This document shows, one piece after another, positions 18,503-27,557 of a DNA stretch of 64,000 nucleotides. The stretch is from Neisseria sp. (lineage in GTDB: Bacteria > Pseudomonadota > Gammaproteobacteria > Burkholderiales > Neisseriaceae), in the NCBI RefSeq assembly GCF_030527965.1, contig NZ_JAUMZU010000016.1, positions 1 to 64,000 of the forward strand, read 5' to 3'. Below the pieces are notes generated by a model, which saw only the letters and a program-made list of their open reading frames with translations, searched no databases and had not been told where the DNA came from. The translations under genes and the position numbers were made by a program. Position 1 is the first letter of the stretch. Each line of letters starts with the position of its first letter.

Positions 18503-18529
18503 ACCGTTTAAAGTTTAAACCGTTTAAAG
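18498..18529. repeat. Two tandem 16-base palindromic units
   Basis: TTTAAACCGTTTAAAG occurs twice in direct tandem (18498-18513 and 18514-18529). The first copy overlaps the TAA stop of the phosphoesterase gene. The unit contains near-palindromic TTTAAACCGTTTAAA. It immediately precedes the terminator. Confidence 0.8.
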
Positions 18530-18532
18530 TGC

Positions 18533-18568
18533 AAAATGCCTGTCTGAATATTTTCAGACAGGCATTTT
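18533..18568. terminator. Uptake-sequence terminator
   Basis: AAAATGCCTGTCTGAA and its reverse complement form a 16-bp stem with a 4-base loop and a following T run, between convergent genes. Confidence 0.85.
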
Positions 18569-18607
18569 TTAAGCACCACCTTGCGTATCGTAAAGTTTCG
18601 CCGCTAC

Positions 18608-19687
18608 TTATTCCACAACGATTTTCGGGAAACGGCCGCTGAAATCGCGCCCTTTGCCGGCAATGGCCAGCGCAACTTGCCAAGCAGCGTCGGTGTAGAT
18701 TTTGGCAATTTCAGGATGATTTTCCTGCAACGCCAGCGCGCGGCCTTCGTCCATCGCTTCGCGCACCGGCAGCGCCAACGGCAACTGCCCCAGTAACGGC
18801 ACGCTCAGCTTCTGCGCCAACATCTTGCCGCCGTCGCTGCCGAATACCGCTTCGCTATGGCCGCAGTTGCTGCATATGTGAACCGACATGTTTTCCAGCA
18901 CGCCGAAAATCGGAATATTCACCTTCTGAAACATATCCACGGCCTTACGGGCGTCAATCAACGCAATATCCTGCGGTGTCGTTACCACAACCGAGCCGGT
19001 TACCGGGATTTTCTGCGACAAGGTCAGCTGCACGTCGCCCGTACCCGGTGGCAAATCGATAAAAAGATAATCCACATTATCCCATTCGCTTTGAAACAAA
19101 AGCTGCTGCAAAGCCTGCGACAGCATCGGCCCGCGCCATACGACTGCTTGATCCGTATCCACCAAAAAGCCAATCGACATCACCTGCACCCCACCGTCGG
19201 CCACCACCGGAATCAGCTTCTGATTGGCCTGATCCGGCTTGATGCCGGCTACACCGAGCATCGTCGGCTGGCTCGGGCCGTACAAATCCGCATCCAACAC
19301 ACCAACCCGCGCGCCCATCCTCGCCATGGCTACCGCCAGATTGGCAGCCGTCGTCGACTTGCCCACGCCGCCTTTACCCGAAGCAATCGCAATGATGTTT
19401 TTCACGCCTTTTATGGTGGCTACGCCCGGCTGAACCTTATGCGTGGCGATTTCCGTTTTAATCTGCAAATGCAAAGTCTGTGCCACACCCGCCTGCGACA
19501 AAGCCTGCCTGATGGCGGTCGCCAATTCGTTGCCGATATGCGCTGCCGGAAAATCGAATTTCAGAACCAAATGCAGGCCATCTTCCGCTTCTTCAATGCT
19601 TTCCAATGCCTTGCAGCCGCCCAGCGTCAATTCGCAATCGGGTATGGCAATCGGTTCCAGAATAGAATGCAATGTTTGATGATTCAT
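18608..19687 (-). CDS. apbC: Iron-sulfur cluster carrier protein Mrp/ApbC
   Basis: P-loop ATPase that binds and delivers Fe-S clusters in the cytoplasm. The 359-residue protein starts with a DUF59 (MIP18-like) domain (1-80), then the deviant Walker A GKGGVGKSTTAANLA at about 109-123, the switch region DADLYGPSQPTMLG, and the cluster-binding pair CSNCGH (in VHICSNCGHSEAVFG, about 272-277). Length and order match Mrp. Single gene. Confidence 0.93.
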   Translation of the reverse strand: MNHQTLHSILEPIAIPDCELTLGGCKALESIEEAEDGLHLVLKFDFPAAHIGNELATAIRQALSQAGVAQTLHLQIKTEIATHKVQPGVATIKGVKNIIAIASGKGGVGKSTTAANLAVAMARMGARVGVLDADLYGPSQPTMLGVAGIKPDQANQKLIPVVADGGVQVMSIGFLVDTDQAVVWRGPMLSQALQQLLFQSEWDNVDYLFIDLPPGTGDVQLTLSQKIPVTGSVVVTTPQDIALIDARKAVDMFQKVNIPIFGVLENMSVHICSNCGHSEAVFGSDGGKMLAQKLSVPLLGQLPLALPVREAMDEGRALALQENHPEIAKIYTDAAWQVALAIAGKGRDFSGRFPKIVVE

Positions 19688-19901
19688 TATTTTTCAACCT
19701 TATCTCAATGTGTGTACTATTATTGTGGTAGGATTGTACACCTGACCATAGCGGCTGACGAAGCAAATCATTCGATTAACCTCGCTTCTTTCAGACAGGC
19801 ATCTATCTGCCTGCATCAATCAATAAAAGCCGCCCGGCTTACTCACAATAAAAAATCAAACCAATAAATACAAAAATTGTCTATTTCAGAGAGTCGACAT
19901 C

Positions 19902-20174
19902 ATGAAACCATTCATTTATCTCGCCATCAGCGGCGCTTTGTTTGCCGCCATGCCTGCCCTCGCCGCTTCCTGTCTCATCCACGATCCCGCCGGCCTGCCC
20001 ATCAATGTACGCTCAAGCCCCGACGGCAGCGTGCTCGGCAATCTTAAAAACGGCACCCGCGTACAAAGCGACCTTTCACGCGTCGGCAGTTGGGTGTATA
20101 TTTCTTGGGACAAACCCGCACTGAACAGCTCATACAGCGGTTGGATTTACCGATCGTTTTTACGCTGCGGATAA
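19902..20174 (+). CDS. Secreted small SH3-domain protein
   Basis: The 90-residue protein has a Sec signal ([22 protein letters not shown]) and then a single bacterial SH3 repeat ([29 protein letters not shown]). Two Cys flank the domain (SCL and RCG at the end), which may form a disulfide. Such proteins are periplasmic or surface-attached; the ligand is unknown. A short gap separates it from gloA. Confidence 0.75.
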   Translation: MKPFIYLAISGALFAAMPALAASCLIHDPAGLPINVRSSPDGSVLGNLKNGTRVQSDLSRVGSWVYISWDKPALNSSYSGWIYRSFLRCG

Positions 20175-20194
20175 TTTCTCGAAAGGAACCTATC

Positions 20195-20605
20195 ATGCGA
20201 ATGCTGCATACCATGCTGCGCGTTGGCAACCTTGAAAAATCGCTGGCCTTCTACCAAGAAGTATTAGGCATGACGCTTCTACGCAAAAGCGACTACCCCG
20301 ACGGTCGCTTCACATTGGCATTTGTCGGCTATGGCGATGAAAAAGACCATACCGTGCTCGAGCTGACCCATAACTGGGATACCGAGCAATACGATTTGGG
20401 CAATGCTTACGGCCACATCGCCATCGAAGTGAGCGACGCTTATGCAGCCTGCGATGCCGTACGCGCCAAAGGCGGCAAAGTGGTGCGCGAAGCCGGCCCG
20501 ATGAAACACGGCACCACCGTTATCGCTTTTGTGGAAGACCCCGACGGCTACAAAATCGAATTCATCCAAAAAGGCAGCGGCAACGACACCGTAAAATACA
20601 GTTGA
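20195..20605 (+). CDS. gloA: Lactoylglutathione lyase (glyoxalase I)
   Basis: Converts the methylglyoxal-glutathione hemithioacetal to S-lactoylglutathione. The 136-residue protein has the four metal ligands of the Ni-type enzyme: His5, Glu56, His74 and Glu122, and the paired VOC folds. The start at 20195 is chosen because GAAAGGAA precedes it and the [17 protein letters not shown]-terminus is the family norm. It lies 20 bases after the SH3 gene. Confidence 0.95.
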   Translation: MRMLHTMLRVGNLEKSLAFYQEVLGMTLLRKSDYPDGRFTLAFVGYGDEKDHTVLELTHNWDTEQYDLGNAYGHIAIEVSDAYAACDAVRAKGGKVVREAGPMKHGTTVIAFVEDPDGYKIEFIQKGSGNDTVKYS

Positions 20606-20626
20606 ATCGATTCATCGGCAAGCAAC

Positions 20627-20676
20627 AAAAAACCTGTCTGAAAACATTCAGACAGGCTTTTTTTCAGACAGGCATT
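20627..20676. terminator. Uptake-sequence terminator plus a third copy
   Basis: AAAACCTGTCTGAA / TTCAGACAGGCTTTT (20627-20660) forms the hairpin. Another uptake sequence in the same sense as its right arm overlaps the T run and reaches the stop of the transporter gene. Confidence 0.8.
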
Positions 20677-22141
20677 ACCAATAGCCCAACATCTTCCACC
20701 AAATACCGCCGATCACCACAAACACAACGATATTAACAACGCTCATGATAAAACCTGCTTTCCACCATTCGCCCAAAGTCGTATAACCCGAGCCGAAAAT
20801 CACCGGCGACGTTCCCGTTGCATAGTGCGTCAGCGTCATCATCAGGCTGGAAACAGCGGCCATTATCAGGGCAAACGCCATCGGCGGTGCATGCAATGCC
20901 AAACCTGCGCCGTAAAATGCGCCGAACATCGCAGTGATGTGAGCAGTAGTGCTGGCAAACATATAATGCGCATAAAGATAAGCCAGCATCAACAACGCGC
21001 AAGCGCCCATCCAACCCAAGCCCATCTGCGAAATCAAATTTTCCAGCGTGCCCGAAAACCAAGTAATCAGGCCGAGCTTATTCAGGAAGGTAGCCATCAT
21101 CACCAAGGCCGAAAACCAAGTAATCGTATCCCACGCTCCTTTTTCCTTCAGAACGTCGTCCCAGCTCAGCACGCCGCTCAACAGCAGCAAAGTCAGCCCG
21201 ATAAACGCAGTTGTCGTCGCATCCACCGCGGCAGCCGGGCCGAATATCATTTTCGGCACCCCCGCCCATAAAAACAGCAAAACGGCAAACACGCCCAGCA
21301 TGATTTTTTCCGCTTTACTCATCGGCCCCAATTTCGCCAGTTCGTCTTTAGCAAACTGAGCCGCATTGGGCGTGTTTTTCACTTCGGGCGGAAAAAAGAA
21401 ATACAAAACCAACGGCATCAAAATCATAGCCGCCAAGCCCGGCAGCAACATCGCTAAAGCCCAAGTACCCCAAGAAAGATGAATCTTAGCGCCCGTAGAC
21501 GAAGCAATCAGATCAACCACCAAAGGATTAGGCGCGGTTGCCGTGATAAACATGGCCGAAGTAATCGGATTGCTGTGGTAATTCACCAAAGCCAGATACT
21601 TGCCCATACGGTTTTGCGTATTCTTTTCGGGGTCGGAATCATAGCTGGAAGCAATCGCCTTCATCACCGGGTGAATAATGCCGCCGCCACGCGCCGTATT
21701 GCTCGGCGTAACCGGCGCCAGCAGCAATTCGGAAAGCGCAAGGCTGTAACCTATGCCCAACGTTTTCTTGCCGAATATCGAAATAAACAAATAACCGATG
21801 CGCGCACCCAAACCTGTTTTCAGAATGCCGCGCGAAATCATAATCGCCACACCAATCAGCCAAATCAATGGGTTGCCAAAGCTGCTCAGCGCATCTTTCA
21901 TCGCATCGGCGGGCTTGGGCGACGTAACGCCGGTCAGCGCCACCAGCATGATGGCAATCATCGCCAGCGCGCCGATGGGCATAGCCTTGCCGATAATCGC
22001 CGCAATCACGCCGACAAACATCGCCAGCAAATGCCACGCCTCAGGCGTAACACCGGCAGGCACGGGAATAACAAACCAAATCACCAAGGCAACAGCCAGC
22101 GCCACGGCGGTTGGAATCGGCTTAAAACCCAGCTTATCCAT
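20675..22141 (-). CDS. DASS-family dicarboxylate/anion:sodium symporter or antiporter
   Basis: The 488-residue inner-membrane protein has about 12 hydrophobic segments. It carries the DASS signatures HSNPITSAMFITATAPNPLVV (first SNT-like loop, about 195-213) and ASTTAHITAMFGAFYGAG (second, about 405-422), as in CitT/TtdT/SodiT-type carriers of succinate, malate, 2-oxoglutarate or citrate. The substrate is not decided by sequence. The ATG at 22141 is preferred: AGAGG lies 9 bases before it but directly abuts the ATG three codons upstream. Confidence 0.85.
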   Translation of the reverse strand: MDKLGFKPIPTAVALAVALVIWFVIPVPAGVTPEAWHLLAMFVGVIAAIIGKAMPIGALAMIAIMLVALTGVTSPKPADAMKDALSSFGNPLIWLIGVAIMISRGILKTGLGARIGYLFISIFGKKTLGIGYSLALSELLLAPVTPSNTARGGGIIHPVMKAIASSYDSDPEKNTQNRMGKYLALVNYHSNPITSAMFITATAPNPLVVDLIASSTGAKIHLSWGTWALAMLLPGLAAMILMPLVLYFFFPPEVKNTPNAAQFAKDELAKLGPMSKAEKIMLGVFAVLLFLWAGVPKMIFGPAAAVDATTTAFIGLTLLLLSGVLSWDDVLKEKGAWDTITWFSALVMMATFLNKLGLITWFSGTLENLISQMGLGWMGACALLMLAYLYAHYMFASTTAHITAMFGAFYGAGLALHAPPMAFALIMAAVSSLMMTLTHYATGTSPVIFGSGYTTLGEWWKAGFIMSVVNIVVFVVIGGIWWKMLGYW

Positions 22142-22753
22142 GATAACCATCCTCTATTTGTTAAGAAATTCATGAGTAATTTTAACGGCATTTTATTTCA
22201 AAGAGAATGATATGACACAAATAAAACAACCCTCTTCTCACCAAAGCCCTGTCTGAAAAATGCTTATGCCAAACGCAATACACACCAGCCCGTCCGTCCC
22301 GTCATAGAAAGCACCAAGCCTGTCTGAAAACAATCCGGTTTCAGACAGGCATTCTGTTTATTCGTTACAACCAAAACAATCAAACTATCCTTTCACAATA
22401 ATTAAGCCCGCTTGCACACATTTTGTTTCACGCTCTTTTTACTCTACGAGAACATCAAAAAAGCCATTGCAGCCGATTATGAAAAAATATCACCATAGAA
22501 AACATCATAGATACCCAATAAAACCGCTCAAAACGGTATAATGCCTGTCTGAAAAACGAGAAAGCAGAATTACCTGCAAGCAATGCGTATTGACTGCGTG
22601 AATCCCTTCGTTTTTCAAATGCATAGATACAAGCACCAATTATCGTCTATGCCGGAAAACAAACCGCTGTTACTTAACTCAATACAGCATGTGGTTTGAA
22701 ATCACAAACTTCAAATCATCCAATTCTCAACCTCAAATGAAAAGAGTAAAAAA
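22142..22753. other. Gene-poor gap with several uptake sequences
   Basis: Contains single uptake sequences near 22246 and 22541 and an inverted pair GCCTGTCTGAAA (22318-22329) / TTTCAGACAGGC (22339-22350). No open frame shows a ribosome site or protein-like composition. The promoter of the sugar transporter must lie in the last 150 bases. Confidence 0.5.
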
Positions 22754-23017
22754 ATGAAGCTTACAGACAAACAAGTTCGCATCTTATCCATCGTTGCCAC
22801 CGCCGCCGCCGTGGGCATGTATGTATCCTACATTCCACAGATACAAAACAATCTGAACGGCCAGCCCGGATCATGGTTGCAACCCTTAGTGGCCGCCATC
22901 AACTGCGTATTGTGGGTTGTTTACGCCCTATTTAAGAAAAACCGCGACATCCCCGTTGCCTTGGCCAACGCCCCCGGTATCTTTCTGGGCCTGATTACCT
23001 TCCTGACCAGTTTTTAA
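22754..23017 (+). CDS. SemiSWEET-type sugar transporter
   Basis: The 87-residue protein has three transmembrane segments (about 8-28, 40-58, 65-85) forming one triple-helix bundle of the SWEET/PQ-loop fold. It has the PQ motif YIPQIQNNL at about 25-33 and a conserved Asn in AINCVLWVVYALFKKNRD. SemiSWEETs act as dimers that equilibrate small sugars. AAAAGAG precedes the ATG. Confidence 0.85.
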   Translation: MKLTDKQVRILSIVATAAAVGMYVSYIPQIQNNLNGQPGSWLQPLVAAINCVLWVVYALFKKNRDIPVALANAPGIFLGLITFLTSF

Positions 23018-23118
23018 ACCCAAACCATCCCGCCCGATAAGGGCGGGCGCATTATCATGAGAAGCATTGGCTCCCGGCAGCCAATATATCAATAGCCCAA
23101 CCACCGAAAGGAGATGCC

Positions 23119-23958
23119 ATGCGCGAATACCGTTTTGTTTTAGCCAACGTATTTGCCGAAAGCCATTTCGGTGGTAACCCACTCGCCATATTTCCCGAAG
23201 CGGCCGGCTTAAGCGACACCGAGATGCAACACATCGCCTGCCAATTCAACTTGAGCGAAACCGTATTCGCATTTCCTTCGGTCAATGCCGCGGCAAACCT
23301 GCGCATCTTCACACCCGCCACCGAACTGCCGTTTGCAGGCCATCCCGTTTTAGGGTGCGCATTCGTCTTGCAACAAGAGAAAAGCCTGTCTGAAAATTTC
23401 ACGCTCAACACCCGCGCCAAACCTGTGCAACTGAGCAGCGCCAACAACACCATAACCCTACAGCTCAAAGGCTACAAAGCAAAACAAAGCAAAGCCAGCC
23501 ACGCCGCCTTAGCTGCTGCCAGCGGCATCTCCGAAACGCAGATTGCCCCAACTGCCTACTGGCTTGATAGCGGCTCGCCGCAACTACTGCTGCAAGTTAA
23601 TGACCACCAAGCACTGCAAAAGGCCAAGCCCGATTATTCCAATCTGCATTCTCTCTGCACAAACGACGGAGAAAAGACCGTGCTGTATTTATGGCATGAA
23701 CAGGGCCACACCGTTCACGCCCGCATGTTTTACACCCAAAACGGCACCCTGCTGGAAGATAGCGGCACCGGTTCCGCCTGCGCCAACCTCGGCGCCTACA
23801 TGATTGAACAAAACCGCTTCCCGATAACACTGGATATCCGGCAAGGCGAGCAAACCGGCCGTCTCAACCACTTGCACCTGCGTGTAGACGAAGCCAAACA
23901 GATTTATGTCGGCGGCCAAGTTATTGAAGTGGGCACAGGCGTGTTCAGGCTGCCGTGA
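23119..23958 (+). CDS. PhzF-family isomerase/epimerase
   Basis: The 279-residue protein of the PhzF (diaminopimelate-epimerase fold) family. It has the N-terminal FAESHFGGNPLAIF and FNLSETVF with the conserved catalytic-type Glu in LSET (about 54), the substrate loop FTPATELPFAGHPVLG (about 67-82) and the second-half DSGTGSACANLGAYM (about 217-231). The phenazine role is specific to PhzF itself; the substrate here is unknown. An uptake sequence lies inside the coding region near 23388. AAAGGAG precedes the ATG. Confidence 0.85.
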   Translation: MREYRFVLANVFAESHFGGNPLAIFPEAAGLSDTEMQHIACQFNLSETVFAFPSVNAAANLRIFTPATELPFAGHPVLGCAFVLQQEKSLSENFTLNTRAKPVQLSSANNTITLQLKGYKAKQSKASHAALAAASGISETQIAPTAYWLDSGSPQLLLQVNDHQALQKAKPDYSNLHSLCTNDGEKTVLYLWHEQGHTVHARMFYTQNGTLLEDSGTGSACANLGAYMIEQNRFPITLDIRQGEQTGRLNHLHLRVDEAKQIYVGGQVIEVGTGVFRLP

Positions 23959-23963
23959 AACAA

Positions 23964-24006
23964 AAAGCCTGTCTGAAAACACGACACCCCATTTTCAGAC
24001 AGGCAT
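23964..24006. terminator. Uptake-sequence hairpin after phzF-like gene
   Basis: AAGCCTGTCTGAAAA and TTTTCAGACAGGCATCTT are inverted with a 14-base loop, between the phzF-like gene and carB. Confidence 0.7.
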
Positions 24007-24115
24007 CTTCCGCCAGCAGCAAGGCGGATACTTTAAAATTCGGTTATAGCAAAGCGACCAAATGCTAACCCGTTAAGCGAATCAAATTAATAGCAACACA
24101 AAAGAAAGATTACCA

Positions 24116-27100
24116 ATGCCCAAACGTACCGACCTAAAATCCATCTTAATCATTGGTGCCGGCCCGATTGTTATCGGCCAAGCCTGCGAGTTCGACTATT
24201 CCGGCGCACAAGCCTGCAAAGCGTTGCGCGAGGAAGGCTATAAAGTTATTCTGGTCAATTCCAACCCTGCCACCATCATGACCGACCCCGATATGGCCGA
24301 TGTGACCTACATCGAGCCGATTATGTGGCAGACAGTTGAAAAAATCATCGCCAAAGAGCGCCCCGACGCAGTGCTGCCAACCATGGGCGGCCAAACCGCG
24401 CTGAACTGCGCGCTGGATTTGGCACGCAACGGCGTTTTGGCAAAATACAATGTCGAGCTGATTGGCGCGACGGAAGACGCGATTGACAAAGCCGAAGACC
24501 GTGGCCGTTTTAAAGAAGCGATGGCCAAAATCGGCCTGCATTGCCCGAAATCCTTTGTCTGCCATACCATGAACGAAGCCTTGGCAGCGCAAGAACAAGT
24601 AGGATTCCCCACGCTGATTCGCCCTTCCTTTACTATGGGCGGTTCCGGCGGCGGCATCGCGTATAACAAAGACGAATTTCTGGCCATCTGCGAACGCGGC
24701 TTCGATGCCTCGCCCACGCACGAATTGCTGATTGAACAATCTGTTTTAGGTTGGAAAGAATATGAAATGGAGGTGGTGCGCGATAAAAACGACAACTGCA
24801 TCATCATCTGTTCGATTGAAAACTTCGACCCGATGGGCGTGCATACCGGCGATTCGATTACCGTCGCCCCCGCCCAAACGCTGACCGATAAAGAATACCA
24901 AATCATGCGCAACGCCTCGCTGGCCGTCTTGCGCGAAATCGGAGTCGACACCGGCGGCTCGAACGTGCAGTTTGCGGTTAATCCCGCCAACGGCGAAATG
25001 ATTGTGATTGAGATGAATCCGCGCGTAAGCCGCTCTTCCGCGCTGGCTTCCAAAGCAACCGGTTTCCCGATTGCCAAAGTGGCGGCCAAACTAGCGGTCG
25101 GTTTCACGCTCGACGAATTGCGCAACGACATCACCGGCGGCCGCACGCCAGCATCGTTCGAGCCGAGCATTGATTATGTGGTTACCAAAATCCCGCGCTT
25201 TGCTTTTGAAAAATTCCCTGCTGCCGACGACCGTTTGACCACACAAATGAAATCGGTCGGTGAAGTGATGGCGATGGGGCGCACCATTCAAGAATCAATG
25301 CAAAAAGCCTTGCGCGGTTTGGAAACCGGCTTGTGCGGCTTCAACCCGAAAACCGAAGACAAAGCGGAAATCCGCCGCGAGCTGGCCAACCCGGGGCCCG
25401 ACCGCATTCTATTTGTTGCAGATGCCTTCCGCACCGGTTTTACCATTGCTGAAATCCATGAAATCTGCGCCATCGATCCGTGGTTTCTGGCGCAAATCGA
25501 AGACATCGTCAAGGAAGAGCAATTCGTTGCAAACAGTAAGTTGGCAGACTTAGACTACGCCGCACTGCGCCGTTTGAAGCGCAAAGGCTTTTCAGACAAG
25601 CGTTTGGCTCAACTATTAAGCCTGTCTGAAAAAACCGTGCGCGAACATCGCTATGCGCTCAACCTGCATCCCGTGTATAAACGCGTCGATACCTGTGCTG
25701 CCGAGTTCCAATCCGACACAGCCTATCTCTACTCCACCTACGAAGAAGAATGCGAAGCCAGACCGTCTGAGAACAAAAAAGTCATGATTTTGGGTGGCGG
25801 CCCGAACCGAATCGGCCAAGGCATCGAATTCGACTACTGCTGCGTTCACGCCTCGCTTGCGCTGCGCGAATCAGGGTTTGAAACCATCATGGTCAACTGT
25901 AATCCCGAAACCGTTTCCACCGATTTCGATACCAGCGACCGCCTCTATTTCGAACCGTTGACACTGGAAGACGTGCTGGAAATCGTGCGCACCGAAAATC
26001 CGTGGGGTGTTATCGTCCATTACGGCGGCCAAACACCGCTAAAACTAGCCAATGCCTTGGTGGAAAACGGCGTCAACATCATCGGCACCTCAGCCGACAG
26101 CATCGATGCCGCGGAAGACCGCGAGCGCTTCCAAAAAGTGCTGAACGACCTAGGCCTGCGCCAACCACCCAACCGCACAGCCCGTGCCGAAGAAGAAGCC
26201 TTGATTCTGGCCGAAGAAATCGGCTATCCGCTGGTTGTTCGCCCTTCTTATGTACTCGGCGGCCGCGCGATGCAGGTTGTCCATTCGGCTGAGCAACTAA
26301 AAACCTACATGCGTGAAGCCGTGCAGGTTTCCAACGACAGCCCCGTATTGCTCGATTTCTTCCTTAACAATGCAATTGAAGTAGATGTGGATTGCGTTTC
26401 AGACGGCAAAGATGTCGTTATCGGCGGCATCATGCAGCACGTCGAACAAGCAGGCATTCACTCCGGCGACTCAGGCTGCTCACTGCCACCCTACTCGTTG
26501 AGCCAAGAAATCCAAGACGAAATCCGCCGCCAAACCAAAGCAATGGCTTATGCGTTGAATGTCGTCGGCCTGATGAACGTACAATTCGCCGTGCAAGACG
26601 GCGTGGTGTTTGTACTGGAAGTCAACCCACGCGCCAGCCGTACCGTGCCGTTTGTTTCCAAAGCCACTTCCGTGCCTCTGGCCAAAGTCGGTGCACGCGC
26701 TATGGCCGGCATCAACTTGAAAGAGCAAGGCGTCGAAAAAGAAGTAATTCCGGATTTTTACGCCGTTAAAGAAGCTGTCTTCCCCTTCATCAAATTCCCC
26801 GGAGTCGACACCATCTTAGGACCTGAGATGCGCTCGACCGGCGAAGTGATGGGGGTGGGCAAAACCTTCGGCGAAGCCTATCTGAAAGCCCAGCTCGGTG
26901 CCGGAGAACGCATGCCGGCACACGGAAAAATCTTTCTAGCCGTACGCAATGAAGACAAACCGCTGGTCGTACAAACCGCGAAAAACTTCATCAGCCTCGG
27001 CTATGAAATCGTCGCCACCCACGGCACAGCCGCCTACCTGAAAGCACAAGGCATTGAAACAGCCGTCATCAACAAAGTGCTGGAAGGCCGGCCACATATT

Positions 27101-27331
27101 GTCGACGCCATCAAAAACAGCGAAATTGCACTGGTGGTGAACACCGTCAGCAGCGACGTGCGATCTATAACCGACAGCCATTCCATCCGCCGAACCGCCC
27201 TAACGGCCCGTGTACCTCAATACACCACCATAGCAGGCGGAGAAGCCATGAGTGAAGGCGTAAAAAGCATGAATGCACTGGGGGTCTACAGCGTTCAAGA
27301 ATTACACAGTCACTTGAAGCAAAATCCGTAA
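24116..27331 (+). CDS. carB: Carbamoyl-phosphate synthase large subunit
   Basis: Makes carbamoyl phosphate for pyrimidine and arginine synthesis with the CarA glutaminase. The 1071-residue protein has the two ATP-grasp halves: [17 protein letters not shown] near 14-30 with [14 protein letters not shown] in the first, and [18 protein letters not shown] near 561-578 with [12 protein letters not shown] in the second. An MGS-like allosteric domain follows (about 940-1071). An uptake sequence lies in the coding region at about 25620. carA is not adjacent in this window. Confidence 0.97.
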   Translation: MPKRTDLKSILIIGAGPIVIGQACEFDYSGAQACKALREEGYKVILVNSNPATIMTDPDMADVTYIEPIMWQTVEKIIAKERPDAVLPTMGGQTALNCALDLARNGVLAKYNVELIGATEDAIDKAEDRGRFKEAMAKIGLHCPKSFVCHTMNEALAAQEQVGFPTLIRPSFTMGGSGGGIAYNKDEFLAICERGFDASPTHELLIEQSVLGWKEYEMEVVRDKNDNCIIICSIENFDPMGVHTGDSITVAPAQTLTDKEYQIMRNASLAVLREIGVDTGGSNVQFAVNPANGEMIVIEMNPRVSRSSALASKATGFPIAKVAAKLAVGFTLDELRNDITGGRTPASFEPSIDYVVTKIPRFAFEKFPAADDRLTTQMKSVGEVMAMGRTIQESMQKALRGLETGLCGFNPKTEDKAEIRRELANPGPDRILFVADAFRTGFTIAEIHEICAIDPWFLAQIEDIVKEEQFVANSKLADLDYAALRRLKRKGFSDKRLAQLLSLSEKTVREHRYALNLHPVYKRVDTCAAEFQSDTAYLYSTYEEECEARPSENKKVMILGGGPNRIGQGIEFDYCCVHASLALRESGFETIMVNCNPETVSTDFDTSDRLYFEPLTLEDVLEIVRTENPWGVIVHYGGQTPLKLANALVENGVNIIGTSADSIDAAEDRERFQKVLNDLGLRQPPNRTARAEEEALILAEEIGYPLVVRPSYVLGGRAMQVVHSAEQLKTYMREAVQVSNDSPVLLDFFLNNAIEVDVDCVSDGKDVVIGGIMQHVEQAGIHSGDSGCSLPPYSLSQEIQDEIRRQTKAMAYALNVVGLMNVQFAVQDGVVFVLEVNPRASRTVPFVSKATSVPLAKVGARAMAGINLKEQGVEKEVIPDFYAVKEAVFPFIKFPGVDTILGPEMRSTGEVMGVGKTFGEAYLKAQLGAGERMPAHGKIFLAVRNEDKPLVVQTAKNFISLGYEIVATHGTAAYLKAQGIETAVINKVLEGRPHIVDAIKNSEIALVVNTVSSDVRSITDSHSIRRTALTARVPQYTTIAGGEAMSEGVKSMNALGVYSVQELHSHLKQNP

Positions 27332-27372
27332 CCGGCTGGATTAATCCAAAATTCTTAACAACCACTCTGACT

Positions 27373-27408
27373 AAAAAGCCTAATCTCATTTAGAGGTTAG
27401 GCTTTTTT
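27373..27408. terminator. carB terminator
   Basis: AAAAAGCCTAA (27373-27383) and TTAGGCTTTTTT (27397-27408) form the stem, followed by T run. It lies about 40 bases after carB. Confidence 0.8.
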
Positions 27409-27460
27409 ATAAATCGCTCCTCATCAATAAAAAACTCAAACAATTTAAATATCCTTCAAT

Positions 27461-27512
27461 AAAACTACGCCTTGTAAATTGAATATTTTTTCAATTTACA
27501 AGGCGTAGTTTT
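27461..27512. terminator. Long perfect hairpin terminator after pilC
   Basis: A 23-bp perfect stem, with arms at 27461-27483 and 27490-27512 and a 6-base loop, with A and T runs at the ends. It contains no uptake sequence. It is placed about 45 bases behind the pilC stop and likely ends the pilC transcript. Confidence 0.85.
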
Positions 27513-27557
27513 ATGCCCAAGAATAGCTACTTGAGATACAAATTACCATATATCTAG

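Noticed and set aside
18857-19867. 336-codon plus-strand frame opposite mrp
   Set aside because: Antisense to a conserved ATPase gene; the translation is typical antisense composition.
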